DNA from: CANRIN01 sp964493515
GTDB taxonomy: Bacteria; Bacillota; Clostridia; Oscillospirales; JAAYOS01
Assembly: GCA_964493515.1 (NCBI GenBank)
Contig: CAZBNJ010000002.1
Location: forward strand, 17,556-81,555
Reading direction: 5' to 3'
Length of the DNA: 64,000 nt
Shown one piece after another: positions 43,135 through 52,556 of this stretch. Under the pieces are notes generated by a model, which saw only the letters and a program-made list of their open reading frames with translations, ran no database searches and had not been told where the DNA came from. The translations under genes were made by a program, and so were the position numbers. The number at the start of each line of letters is the position of its first letter. Position 1 is the stretch's first letter.

Positions 43135-45471
43135 ATGGAAGACAGCATCCAAAGGAAAAAAGCGGACAGAACCCAGCGGAAAAAAGCGGATAATAAGCGC
43201 ACGGTCGGAACGCAGCCTCGCACCGACCGCTTTATGATGTACCGCATATGGGCGATAGAGCTGCTGCTTATCGTGGTGGGCTTCAGTATGCTCGTGTGGC
43301 AGCTCTACCGCATACAGATAGTCAACAAGGACTACTACGAGCAGCGCGCGATAAGCCAGCAGACGCGCGGCTCGATAATCGACGCCGACCGCGGCGTGAT
43401 ATACGACCGCAACGGCACGACGCTCGCTGTCTCCGCGTCCGCCGAGACGATACAGCTTTCGCCGAAGAATATCAAGGACGACGCGGAGGCGCAGCTGATA
43501 TCCAAGGGACTTTCGGAGATACTCGGACTTGACTATGACACGGTGTACAAAAAGACCGAGAACCGCAAGCTCGCCTATCAGCTGATAAAGCGCAAGGTGG
43601 AGCAAGACGTGGCGGACGAGATACGCGAGTTCAAGGTGGCAAACGGCGGTCTGCCCGCGATCGAGATAGTCGCGGACACCAAGCGGTACTACTCGTTCGG
43701 CAGCTTCGCGTCGCAGATAATCGGCTTTGTCGGCGTGGACAACGAGGGACTGGAGGGCGTCGAGGCGTACTATGACACGACGCTGACCGGCGTGGAAGGA
43801 AAGGTCGTGAGCGCAAAGAACGCCGCGGGCACGTCCATGCCGTTCAAGTTTGAGAAGTATTACGACGCGCAGGACGGACAGTCGATAGTGCTGACCATCG
43901 ACCAGACGCTTCAGCAGATACTCGAGACGCATCTCGAGGACGCAATAATCCGCAACGACATACAGCGCAAGGGCGTCGGCATAATCATGAACGTGAACAC
44001 CGGCGAGATACTGGCGATGGCGACCACCGACGGCTGCGACCTGAACGATCCGCGCGAGCTTACCGACAAGGACCGCGAACAGCTCGAGGGCCTGGAGGGC
44101 GACGAGTACACCACGAAGCTGTCCGAGCTGCAATACGCGCACTGGCGAAACAAGGCGATAAGCGACACCTATCAGCCCGGTTCGGTCTTTAAGGTCGTCA
44201 CGCTCTCGATGGCGCTGGAGGAGGGAGTCGTGACCGAGGAGACGACCTTCAGCTGCACCGGCTCGACGCGCGTGAGCGGCTGGGGAAAGCCGATAAGCTG
44301 CTGGAAAAAGGCGGGTCACGGCACGCAGACGCTTCAGCGCGCGCTGCAAAACTCGTGCAACCCCGCGTTTATAAACATCGGTCTGAGGATAGGCCAGGAG
44401 CGCTTCTACGACTATCTCCAGGCATACGGATTCGGTCAGTACACGAACATCGACCTGCCGGGCGAGGCGACCGGACTGCTCTTCGACCGCGCGAACTTCC
44501 TTTCGCAGGATGTCTCGCTTGCGGTCGCGAGCTTCGGCCAGACCTTTACCGTCACGCCGATACAGATGATAACCGCGGTGTCGGCGGTGGTCAACGGCGG
44601 CTATCTCATGAGGCCGTATATGGTAAAAGAGGTGCGCAACGCCGACGGTACGGTCGCGTCGGTTACCGAGCCCACGGTCGTGCGCCAGGTGATAAGCGAG
44701 GAGACGTCGGCGCTGATGTGCAAGCTGATGGAGGGCGTCGTCGCCGACGGTTCGGGACGCAACGCCCAGGTCACCGGCTATCGCATCGGCGGCAAGACCG
44801 CGACGTCCGAGAAGATAGGCGAGGCGAACAGCGAGGGCAAGTACGACGTAAGCTTCCTTGCGGTCGCGCCGGCGGACGATCCGGAGATAGCGATGCTCGT
44901 CATACTCGACACCCCGGGCGAGTCGATACCGCAGAACCAGCGCTCGGGCGGATATATCGCCGCGCCGCTTGCCGGCGATATCCTCGAGGACGTGCTGCCC
45001 TATCTCGGCTATGATCCGGAGTATACCGGCGCGGAGCTGTTCGGCGCACAGACCACGCTGCCGAACGTCAGTGGGCTTTCGACCGAGGAGGCAAAGGCGA
45101 CGCTCACCGCCAAGGGATTCAAGGAGATAGTCTTTGCCGACGAGGGCGAGACGATAACCGGTCAGATACCCGCCGCCGGAGCGAAGGTCGTGACCTCCTC
45201 CAAGGTGATACTCTACACGCAGGGCGATGCGCCGTCGGACATGGTGACCGTGCCGAGCGTCGTGGGACTGTCGCCGGAGAGCGCGAACGCAAAGCTGACG
45301 AACTCGGGACTCTATCTGCGCCCGACCGGAGCGCTCGGCTCGTCGACATCGACGATAGCCGCCGCGAGCCAGTCGGTGGATGCGGGAACAGAAGTGCCGC
45401 GCGGCACGATAGTGGAAGTCAGCTTCCTTGACAGCAATGTCGGCGACTATGCCGCAAGCGGCGTGGGATGA
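43135..45471 (+). CDS. Class B penicillin-binding protein with two PASTA domains (SpoVD/FtsI type)
   Basis: The 778-residue transpeptidase crosslinks septal or spore-cortex peptidoglycan. It has a basic Lys/Arg/Gln tail, one membrane segment at about 38-58, a PBP dimer domain (GSIIDADRGVIYDRNG) and the transpeptidase domain with S350-V-F-K, S407-C-N and K554-T-A. The third motif is KTA rather than the common KTG. Two PASTA repeats (PNVSGLSTEEAK, PSVVGLSPESAN) end the protein. In Bacillus the PASTA-bearing SpoVD follows the septal PbpB; here a single gene takes the site, so it may serve division, sporulation or both. Confidence 0.92.
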   Translation: MEDSIQRKKADRTQRKKADNKRTVGTQPRTDRFMMYRIWAIELLLIVVGFSMLVWQLYRIQIVNKDYYEQRAISQQTRGSIIDADRGVIYDRNGTTLAVSASAETIQLSPKNIKDDAEAQLISKGLSEILGLDYDTVYKKTENRKLAYQLIKRKVEQDVADEIREFKVANGGLPAIEIVADTKRYYSFGSFASQIIGFVGVDNEGLEGVEAYYDTTLTGVEGKVVSAKNAAGTSMPFKFEKYYDAQDGQSIVLTIDQTLQQILETHLEDAIIRNDIQRKGVGIIMNVNTGEILAMATTDGCDLNDPRELTDKDREQLEGLEGDEYTTKLSELQYAHWRNKAISDTYQPGSVFKVVTLSMALEEGVVTEETTFSCTGSTRVSGWGKPISCWKKAGHGTQTLQRALQNSCNPAFINIGLRIGQERFYDYLQAYGFGQYTNIDLPGEATGLLFDRANFLSQDVSLAVASFGQTFTVTPIQMITAVSAVVNGGYLMRPYMVKEVRNADGTVASVTEPTVVRQVISEETSALMCKLMEGVVADGSGRNAQVTGYRIGGKTATSEKIGEANSEGKYDVSFLAVAPADDPEIAMLVILDTPGESIPQNQRSGGYIAAPLAGDILEDVLPYLGYDPEYTGAELFGAQTTLPNVSGLSTEEAKATLTAKGFKEIVFADEGETITGQIPAAGAKVVTSSKVILYTQGDAPSDMVTVPSVVGLSPESANAKLTNSGLYLRPTGALGSSTSTIAAASQSVDAGTEVPRGTIVEVSFLDSNVGDYAASGVG

Positions 45472-45484
45472 AAGGAGCAGAACA

Positions 45485-46924
45485 ATGACGCTTAAAAACT
45501 TGATCGAGGGCGCGGAGGTGCTCGGCTGCACCGCCGACCTCGAGTCGGATATAACATCGGTCACGTCGGACAGCCGAAAGGTGATACCCGGCTCGCTGTT
45601 CGTTGCCGTTCCGGGGTTCAAGGAGGACGGCGCGAAATATGTCCCGTCGGCGCTCGAAAAGGGCGCGGCGGCGGTGATATCCGCGCAGGACATACCGAAC
45701 TGCCCGACCGTTGCGGTGAAGAACGTGCGCCGCGAGCTCAGCCGCGTGTCCGCGAACTTCTTCTCCCGCCCGACCGCCCGCATGACGGTGGTGGGCATCA
45801 CCGGCACAAACGGCAAGACCACGTCGAGCTATCTCGTGCGCCACATCCTTAGGAGCGTTGGCGGAGTTGGCGTCGGGCTTATCGGCACGAACGAGATAAT
45901 CGTCGGCGGCGAGGCGGTGGAGGCTGTGCGCACCACCCCCGAGTCGGTCGAGATACAGGAGCTGTTCTCGCGGATGCTTGCGTCCGGCGAGCGCCACGCG
46001 GTGATGGAGGTCTCCTCGCACGCGCTCGCGCTCGACCGAGTAGCCGACGTGCACTACTCGGTGGCGGCGTTCACCAACCTGACCCGCGACCACCTGGATT
46101 TCCACGGCGACATGGAGAGCTACTATCAGGCAAAGAAGCTGCTGTTTTCGATGTGCGACAGGGCGACGATAAACCTCGACGACGAGTACGGCGCGCGGCT
46201 GGCAGGCGAAGTGCGCTGCCCGCTGATAACCACCTCGGCTCGCGGGGCGAGGGACGCCGATGTGCTCGCGACGAACATCGAGTACCGCGCGGAGGGGGTC
46301 AGATTCGTCGCCGAAAAGAGCGACGAACGCGCAATCGTTGACCTGAAGATACCCGGTGAGTTTTCGGTGCACAACGCGCTGACCGCCATCGGTGTCGCGC
46401 TGAGCCTCGGTATCTCGCTTGCCGACGCCGCGAAAGCGCTTGGCGATTTTAACGGCGTGAAGGGACGCGCGGAGCTGGTCGACGTCCCCGCCGACTATTC
46501 GGTGGTCATCGACTACGCCCACACGCCGGACGGCATCGAGAACATCCTGCGCGCGCTGCGCACGTCGGCGGAGGGAAGGCTCATCATCCTGTTCGGCTGC
46601 GGCGGCGACCGCGACCGCACCAAGCGTCCGATAATGGGGGAGACCGCCGAGCGGCTTGCCGACTTCTGCGTGGTCACGTCGGACAATCCGCGTACCGAGG
46701 AGCCGCAGTCGATAATCGACGAGATAGTCGGCGGCATGACCGACGAGCGCAAGCGGGTGGTGATACCCGACCGCCGCGAGGCGATAGCGTGGGCGCTCGG
46801 TCACGCACAGGCGGGCGACGTGGTGTTGCTTGCCGGCAAGGGACAGGAGACCTATCAGGAGATAAACGGAGTGAAGCATCATCTGGACGAGAGGGAAGTT
46901 GTGGCGGAGTTTTTCGCAAAGTAA
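45485..46924 (+). CDS. murE: UDP-MurNAc-L-Ala-D-Glu:meso-diaminopimelate ligase
   Basis: The 479-residue Mur ligase adds the third amino acid of the stem peptide. The ATP site is GITGTNGKTT, the central domain has NLTRDHLDFHG, and the C-terminal domain carries SDNPRTE; the DNPR form is the meso-diaminopimelate specificity motif, in contrast to lysine-adding enzymes. I chose the ATG at 45485, after AGGAG. Normally murF follows, but here mraY follows directly. Confidence 0.95.
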   Translation: MTLKNLIEGAEVLGCTADLESDITSVTSDSRKVIPGSLFVAVPGFKEDGAKYVPSALEKGAAAVISAQDIPNCPTVAVKNVRRELSRVSANFFSRPTARMTVVGITGTNGKTTSSYLVRHILRSVGGVGVGLIGTNEIIVGGEAVEAVRTTPESVEIQELFSRMLASGERHAVMEVSSHALALDRVADVHYSVAAFTNLTRDHLDFHGDMESYYQAKKLLFSMCDRATINLDDEYGARLAGEVRCPLITTSARGARDADVLATNIEYRAEGVRFVAEKSDERAIVDLKIPGEFSVHNALTAIGVALSLGISLADAAKALGDFNGVKGRAELVDVPADYSVVIDYAHTPDGIENILRALRTSAEGRLIILFGCGGDRDRTKRPIMGETAERLADFCVVTSDNPRTEEPQSIIDEIVGGMTDERKRVVIPDRREAIAWALGHAQAGDVVLLAGKGQETYQEINGVKHHLDEREVVAEFFAK

Positions 46925-46945
46925 GAGGAACGGAGGAAGTCAGGG

Positions 46946-47965
46946 ATGAGGTTTGATGTTTTGGTCGCGAGCGCCTCGGCGGGCGTGCTGTCGCTCATTG
47001 TGGCGGCGATAATGGGCAGGGGGTTCATACCCTTCCTGCGGCGCAAGCACTTTGGACAGGAGATACGCGAGGACGGGCCGAAGTGGCACGCGTCCAAGGC
47101 GGGAACGCCCACAATGGGCGGATTTCTGTTCATCACCGGAATACTCGTGGCGGCGGTGGCGTTCATCTTCGCGTGGATAGCCTACGACGGCGACGTGATG
47201 CTTCCGGCGGTGGTGATATTCCTGTTTGCGCTCGGATTTGGGGCCATCGGCTTTCTCGACGACTTTGTCAAGGTCGCGAAGCACCGCAACCTGGGGCTTA
47301 ACGTGATACAAAAGCTGGTGCTCCAGATAGCGTGGTCGCTCGCGTTTGTCAGCTATCTGCGCTTTGAGGGTTTTGTCAGCCCGGACATCGTGATACCCTT
47401 TACCGACATTGTCATCCACCTCGAGTGGGTGGTGTATCTGGTGTTCGCGGTGCTCGCGATAGTCGCGACGGTAAACGCGGTGAACTTCACCGACGGCGTG
47501 GACGGACTGCTCGGCTGCGTGACCCTTCCGGTCATGGTGTTCTTCGTCGTTGCCGCGGCGTGTGAGGACAACGTGTCGGCGGGCGTCATCGCGGGCGCGA
47601 CGGCGGGCGGCGTGGTCGGCTTTCTCATCTACAACTTCAACCCCGCAAAGGTGTTCATGGGGGACACCGGATCGCTGTTCCTCGGCGGCATGGTATGCGC
47701 GCTGGCGTTTGCGCTCAATCAGCCGCTTATCATTCCGATAGTCGGACTTATCTACGTTATCGAGATACTTTCGGTCGTGCTTCAGGTCGTATACTTCAAG
47801 GCGACCCACGGCAAGCGGCTGTTCCGTATGTCGCCGATACATCACCACTTCGAGATGGGCGGCTGGAGCGAGAAGAAGATATGTCTCGTGTTCGGCGCGA
47901 TAACGCTTCTCATGTGCGTGATCGGCTACATATCGCTGTACGGCTTTAATATCGGGGTAGTGTGA
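46946..47965 (+). CDS. mraY: Phospho-MurNAc-pentapeptide transferase
   Basis: A 339-residue, ten-TM enzyme that makes lipid I from UDP-MurNAc-pentapeptide and undecaprenyl phosphate. Signatures: KAGTPTMGG, FLDDFVK (the aspartate pair), NFTDGVDGL, FNPAKVFMGDTGSL and SPIHHHFE, all intact. It lies between murE and ftsW; murD, usually next, is absent. GGAGG precedes the ATG by about 9 bp. Confidence 0.97.
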   Translation: MRFDVLVASASAGVLSLIVAAIMGRGFIPFLRRKHFGQEIREDGPKWHASKAGTPTMGGFLFITGILVAAVAFIFAWIAYDGDVMLPAVVIFLFALGFGAIGFLDDFVKVAKHRNLGLNVIQKLVLQIAWSLAFVSYLRFEGFVSPDIVIPFTDIVIHLEWVVYLVFAVLAIVATVNAVNFTDGVDGLLGCVTLPVMVFFVVAAACEDNVSAGVIAGATAGGVVGFLIYNFNPAKVFMGDTGSLFLGGMVCALAFALNQPLIIPIVGLIYVIEILSVVLQVVYFKATHGKRLFRMSPIHHHFEMGGWSEKKICLVFGAITLLMCVIGYISLYGFNIGVV

Positions 47966-47995
47966 TTTCAAGCAAATTCTTTTGGGAGGGTGCCA

Positions 47996-49159
47996 ATGCA
48001 GTCGGAAGAGAACATTAGCCAGCAGAAAAAACGCCGCAGAGCGCTTGAGCAGCCGGAGAGGACTATGGGGCCGATGGATATGCCCTTCCTGCTGCTCGTT
48101 ATCCTGCTGTTCTCCATCGGTACGATAATGATGTTTTCGGCGAGCTACGCCTCGGCGTATACATACCAGGGAAGCTCGACGCACTTTCTTGTCAAGCAGG
48201 CTGCCATCGGCGCGGCGGGCATCGCTCTCATGCTGGTGGTCAGCAGGTTCAACTATCAGCAGTTCCGCTGGATGAGCATCGGCGCGATGGCGGTGGCGAT
48301 CGTGTCGCTGGTGCTGGTGCTTTTCATCGGCAAGGAGGGCGGCGGCGCGACCCGCTGGATATACATTGGGCCGATAAGCTATCAGCCGAGCGAGCTTGCG
48401 AAACTTGCGGTAATCATGTGCTTCTCGATGCTGCTCGCGCAGAAAAAGGAGAAGCTCAAGACCTTCAAATACGGCATCCTTCCGTTCGGCATAATCCTCG
48501 GCGCGATATGCGTTCTGATGTACTTCCAGCCGCACCTCTCGGGCATGATACTCATAGTTGTGGTCGGCGCGTCGCTGATGTTTATCGGCGGAGTGAACTA
48601 CAAGTGGTTCTTCGGTGTAGGTGCCGCCGGCGCCGCGGGCATCTGGGTGATAATGAATCAGATGGCGCACAGCTCGGCGCGTCTGCGCATCTGGAAAAAT
48701 CCGTGGATCGATCCGCAGGGCGACGGCTATCAGATAATCCAGTCGCTTTACGCGGTCGGCTCGGGCGGATTTCTCGGCGTGGGCATCGGCAAGAGCCGGC
48801 AGAAGTACCTCTACATCCCCGAACCGCAGAACGACTTCGTGTTCGCCATCGTCTGCGAGGAGCTTGGATTCGTCGGGGCGTGCGTGGTGCTCGCACTGTT
48901 CGCACTGCTGATAATCCGCGGCTACTGGATAGCGGTCAAGGCGCGCGACAAGTTCGGTTCGCTGTTGGTGGCGGGAGTTACGACGCTGTTCGCGGCGCAG
49001 GTGTTCCTGAATGTCGCGGTCGTGACGAATCTGCTTCCCACGACCGGTGTGAGCTTGCCGTTCTTCAGCTACGGAGGCTCATCACTGCTGATACAACTTA
49101 TCGAAATGGGCATAGTCCTAAGCGTGTCGAGGCAGATACCCGCCTCGAAATCCGGTTAA
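47996..49159 (+). CDS. ftsW: SEDS peptidoglycan polymerase FtsW (or SpoVE)
   Basis: The 387-residue polytopic glycan-strand polymerase of the septum has the SEDS signatures YQPSELAKLA, the GQGGATRWI-like GGGATRWIYIGP, YQIIQSLYAVGSGGFLGVGIGKSRQKY, IPEPQNDFVFA and PTTGVSLPFFSYGGSS. The N-terminal 30 residues are basic and cytoplasmic. SpoVE is a close paralogue in spore formers and cannot be separated by sequence alone. ATG at 47996 has GGAGG 6 bp upstream; an upstream GTG lies in that site. Confidence 0.93.
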   Translation: MQSEENISQQKKRRRALEQPERTMGPMDMPFLLLVILLFSIGTIMMFSASYASAYTYQGSSTHFLVKQAAIGAAGIALMLVVSRFNYQQFRWMSIGAMAVAIVSLVLVLFIGKEGGGATRWIYIGPISYQPSELAKLAVIMCFSMLLAQKKEKLKTFKYGILPFGIILGAICVLMYFQPHLSGMILIVVVGASLMFIGGVNYKWFFGVGAAGAAGIWVIMNQMAHSSARLRIWKNPWIDPQGDGYQIIQSLYAVGSGGFLGVGIGKSRQKYLYIPEPQNDFVFAIVCEELGFVGACVVLALFALLIIRGYWIAVKARDKFGSLLVAGVTTLFAAQVFLNVAVVTNLLPTTGVSLPFFSYGGSSLLIQLIEMGIVLSVSRQIPASKSG

Positions 49160-49174
49160 GGGGGTGATTGAGCG

Positions 49175-50305
49175 ATGAAGGTGTTGTTTACCTGCGGCGG
49201 CACGGCGGGGCACATAAATCCGGCGATAGCCGTCGCGCGGATGGTGCTCGACCGCCGTCCTGGCAGCGAGGTGCTGTTTGTCGGCGCGACCGGCGCGATG
49301 GAGACGCAGCTCGTTCCGCGCGAGGGATTTCACATCGAGACGGTGAAGATAGGCAGCTTTGCGCGCGGATTCAAGCCGTCGGCGATAAAGCACAACTTTC
49401 AGGTGGCACGGATGCGCCGCGCCGCACTCAAACGCGCCCGTGAGATAATCAATGAATTCAAGCCGGACGTGGTCGTCGGGACAGGGGGATTTGCGAGCTA
49501 TCCGGCGGTTGCCGCGGCGCAGAAGATGGGCATCCCCACCGCGATACACGAGTCGAACGTCAAACCCGGACTTACGACCTCGGTGCTCGCAAAGAAGGCG
49601 GACAGGATAATGGTCGGCTTTGCCGAGGCGGCGAATCACTATAAGAACCCTGAGCGCATGGTGGTCACCGGCACACCCGTCCGCGAGGAGTTCATCTACA
49701 CCAAGCGTGAGGACGCTCGTGCGCGTATGGGCATATCCCCCGACGAAAAGCTGGTGGTCAGCTACTGGGGAAGCCTCGGCGCGCGAGAGATGAACAAGTG
49801 CATCGCGCGCGTGATGAAGCTCGAGTGCTGCGACGGCGGCAGGTTCAGGCACATCCACTCGACCGGAAGCTTTGGCTGGAAGTGGATGCCCGACTTTATC
49901 CGCGAGCTTGGGGTGGATCTCGAGAGCCATCCCGCGATAGATATGCGCGAGTACATCTACGACATGTCCGACGCGACGGTCGCCGCCGATCTGATGGTCT
50001 GCCGCGGCGGCGCGTCCACGCTCGGCGAGATAGTCGCGGCGGCAAAGCCAGCGATAATCATACCTTCGCCGAACGTGGCGGAAAATCACCAGGAGCCGAA
50101 CGCCCGGGCGCTCGAGGACGCGGGCGGCGCGGTGGTGATAGTTGAAAAGGACTGCACGCCCGAGCGGCTGTACTCGACGATAAACGATCTGCTCGACGAC
50201 AGCGAGCGCCTGGACAGAATGTCCGCCGCGCTTCGCGAGCGAGCCGTGCTTGACGCGACCGAGCGCATATACGAGGTCGTGCGGACGCTTGCCGATGACA
50301 AGTAA
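49175..50305 (+). CDS. murG: UDP-GlcNAc:lipid I GlcNAc transferase
   Basis: The 376-residue GT-B enzyme adds GlcNAc to lipid I on the inner membrane face. It has the N-terminal glycine-rich TCGGTAGHINPA, GTGGFASYP, and IHESNVKPGL, with the C-terminal donor-site region CRGGASTLGEI and the NHQEPNA segment. The length is standard. It starts 15 bp after ftsW, with GGGGTGA upstream. Confidence 0.95.
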   Translation: MKVLFTCGGTAGHINPAIAVARMVLDRRPGSEVLFVGATGAMETQLVPREGFHIETVKIGSFARGFKPSAIKHNFQVARMRRAALKRAREIINEFKPDVVVGTGGFASYPAVAAAQKMGIPTAIHESNVKPGLTTSVLAKKADRIMVGFAEAANHYKNPERMVVTGTPVREEFIYTKREDARARMGISPDEKLVVSYWGSLGAREMNKCIARVMKLECCDGGRFRHIHSTGSFGWKWMPDFIRELGVDLESHPAIDMREYIYDMSDATVAADLMVCRGGASTLGEIVAAAKPAIIIPSPNVAENHQEPNARALEDAGGAVVIVEKDCTPERLYSTINDLLDDSERLDRMSAALRERAVLDATERIYEVVRTLADDK

Positions 50306-50378
50306 CCGTATCGCTCCGCGCCGAATAGTATGCTTTGGGACGCAAGCTGCGCCCAAAACCGTATGTTCGGAGGCGGAT

Positions 50379-51632
50379 ATGAGCGCTTACATAATAGAAG
50401 GCGGAAGCAAGCTCTACGGCAGCGCCCGCGTACACGGAGCGAAGAACAGCGCGCTGCCGATACTTGCGGCGTGCATACTCACAAACGGCGAGTGCGTCAT
50501 CGACGACTGCCCGCCGCTTCGGGACGTGGAAGGCACTGTCAGGATACTGCGGCGGCTGGGCGCGTCGGTCGTGCGCGACGGGGACACGCTGGCGGTGAAG
50601 GCGGACAGCCTTGACAAAAACGACATTCCGGACAGTCTGATGCGCGAGATGCGCTCGTCGGTCATCTTTCTCGGCGCGCTCACCGCGAGATACGGCAGCG
50701 CAAAGCTGAGCTATCCCGGCGGATGCGAGCTTGGACCGCGACCGATAGATCTGCACCTCGCCGGAATGCGCGCACTCGGCGCGAAAATCGTCGAAAGCGG
50801 CGGAGGCATCGAGTGCAGCGCGCCGGACGGACTTCGCGGGACGGACATCTCGCTTGGCATACCGTCGGTCGGCGCGACCGAGAACATCATGCTCGCGGCG
50901 ACTGCGGCAAAGGGCAGAACGCGCATCTTCAACCCCGCGCGCGAGCCGGAGATCGTCGACCTGCAAAACTTTCTTGTGGCTATCGGAGCGGACGTGCGCG
51001 GCGCGGGCGGTTCGATAATCGAGATCGAGGGCAGGAAACGACTGCACGGCGCGCGTCATCGCGTGATACCCGACCGCATCGTCGCCGCGACATACATGGC
51101 GGCGGTAGCAAGCGCGGGCGGCGCGGTGAGCATTGAAAACGCCCGACCCGCGGACATCGCGTCGGTAAGCGCGGTGCTGCGTGAGGCGGGAGTGGACGTG
51201 CGCGAGAGCGCAAACCGCATTGAGGTTTCAAGCGACGGCAGGCTGAAGTCGGTGCGGCCGATAAAGACGCAGGTATACCCCGGATTTCCCACCGACGCGC
51301 AGTCGATAATCATGTCGGTCATGGCAACGGCTCAGGGCACAACGATGTTTGTGGAGAACATATTTGAAAGCCGCTATCGACACGCGGGCGAGCTTATACG
51401 GATGGGAGCGGACATACGGGTCGAGGGACGCGTGGCGGTGGTCGGAGGAGTGAAGCGGCTGTACGGCGCAAGCGTCGGCGCGACCGACCTTCGCGGCGGC
51501 GCGGGACTGGTGGTCGCGGCGCTCGGAGCGGAGGGCAGGACGACCGTCGGCGGCATAGAGTTCATCGAGCGAGGATACTGCAAGCTGGACGAGTCGCTCG
51601 CAAATCTCGGCGCGAACATATCGAGAACATAA
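50379..51632 (+). CDS. murA: UDP-GlcNAc 1-carboxyvinyltransferase
   Basis: The 417-residue enzyme makes UDP-GlcNAc-enolpyruvate, the first committed step of peptidoglycan synthesis. It has GAKNSALPILAA at the N-terminus, the catalytic loop PGGCELGPRPIDLH with Cys116 (so fosfomycin-sensitive in principle), and FPTDAQS in the C-terminal domain. I chose the ATG at 50379, with GGAGG 5 bp upstream; the open frame extends upstream into murG without homology. Its product is reduced by the murB product encoded at 16533. Confidence 0.95.
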   Translation: MSAYIIEGGSKLYGSARVHGAKNSALPILAACILTNGECVIDDCPPLRDVEGTVRILRRLGASVVRDGDTLAVKADSLDKNDIPDSLMREMRSSVIFLGALTARYGSAKLSYPGGCELGPRPIDLHLAGMRALGAKIVESGGGIECSAPDGLRGTDISLGIPSVGATENIMLAATAAKGRTRIFNPAREPEIVDLQNFLVAIGADVRGAGGSIIEIEGRKRLHGARHRVIPDRIVAATYMAAVASAGGAVSIENARPADIASVSAVLREAGVDVRESANRIEVSSDGRLKSVRPIKTQVYPGFPTDAQSIIMSVMATAQGTTMFVENIFESRYRHAGELIRMGADIRVEGRVAVVGGVKRLYGASVGATDLRGGAGLVVAALGAEGRTTVGGIEFIERGYCKLDESLANLGANISRT

Positions 51633-51651
51633 AAGCAAAGGAGCAGGAAGG

Positions 51652-52422
51652 ATGGCAAAGACGAGACGCAGACCGCGGCAGTCGAGGCGAGGAAGCCCCG
51701 GCTGCCTGTCCGTGCTGTTTTTGCTCATCTGTGTCATAGCTGCTGCGGTGGCTGCGATATTCATTTTCTTCAAGATGCGCACCATAGAGGTCGTCGGCGC
51801 CGAGCACTACACGCCCGAGCAGGTCGCGGCGGCGTCGGAGGCGGAGATAGGCTCGAACCTGGTGTTTATATCGAAGAGTAGAATGACCCACGGCATATTC
51901 GGCGAGCTGCCGTATGTCAGCGAGGTGCGCATAAACCGCAAACTGCCGGATACGCTGGTGATAACGGTAAGCGAGACCCACGCGGCGGCGTATGTCGCCG
52001 ACGGCGGCGTGTACTGGCTGATAGACCCTTCGGGCAAGCTGCTTGAGCGCAGGCTCGACTGCCCGAGCGGAATCATGGAGATAACCGGCGCAAAACCGCT
52101 CATGCCGGTCGTTGGCAGCAAGGTCGACTTCGGCGAGGAGAGCGCGTTGAAGCTGGACACCTTCATCGCTGCGGTGGACGCGCTTGAGCGCAGGGGATTC
52201 ATAGGCGAGGTGCAGAGCATCGACATAAGCGGAGTGTATGACCTGTCGATACGCTGCTGCGGACGGTTCGACGTCGATCTCGGCGCGCCGGAGGAGCTGG
52301 ACTACAAGCTTGACTACCTCGACGCGATAATAAACGAGAAGCTGCGACCGAACCAAAAAGGCTCGATAGACCTCAGCAAACTCATCGAAAAAGGGGAGGC
52401 CCGATTCCTGGAGGAGTATTAG
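51652..52422 (+). CDS. divIB: Division protein DivIB/FtsQ
   Basis: A 256-residue bitopic protein: Arg/Lys-rich cytoplasmic N-terminus, one membrane segment at about 20-42, then the POTRA domain (MRTIEVVGAEHYTPEQVAAASEAEIGSNLVFI begins it, read as segments) and a beta domain to the end. With FtsL and DivIC it assembles the septal wall machinery. The position after murA and before ftsZ is usual for Clostridia. It ends the run begun at mraZ. Confidence 0.9.
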   Translation: MAKTRRRPRQSRRGSPGCLSVLFLLICVIAAAVAAIFIFFKMRTIEVVGAEHYTPEQVAAASEAEIGSNLVFISKSRMTHGIFGELPYVSEVRINRKLPDTLVITVSETHAAAYVADGGVYWLIDPSGKLLERRLDCPSGIMEITGAKPLMPVVGSKVDFGEESALKLDTFIAAVDALERRGFIGEVQSIDISGVYDLSIRCCGRFDVDLGAPEELDYKLDYLDAIINEKLRPNQKGSIDLSKLIEKGEARFLEEY

Positions 52423-52459
52423 TCGGCAAATTTTGCATAAAAAATGTTCGCGGACGCTA

Positions 52460-52488
52460 TTGACCTAAAGCAAAAAACGCGATAGAAT
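52460..52488 (+). promoter_or_regulatory. Promoter for ftsZ
   Basis: TTGACC (52460-52465) and TAGAAT (52483-52488) are 17 bp apart, about 70 bp before the ATG, so ftsZ can be expressed apart from the upstream cluster. Confidence 0.72.
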
Positions 52489-52556
52489 AAGATAGTATAT
52501 CTGGATTTATCAGCCGGATTCGGCTTTCAACAATAAATAGGCAGGAGGAAGTCAAA

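Noticed and set aside
42769..45822. 1017-codon open frame on the minus strand across the PBP gene
   Set aside because: Antisense to a clear PBP with a full set of catalytic motifs; low-complexity Arg/His-rich translation without homology.
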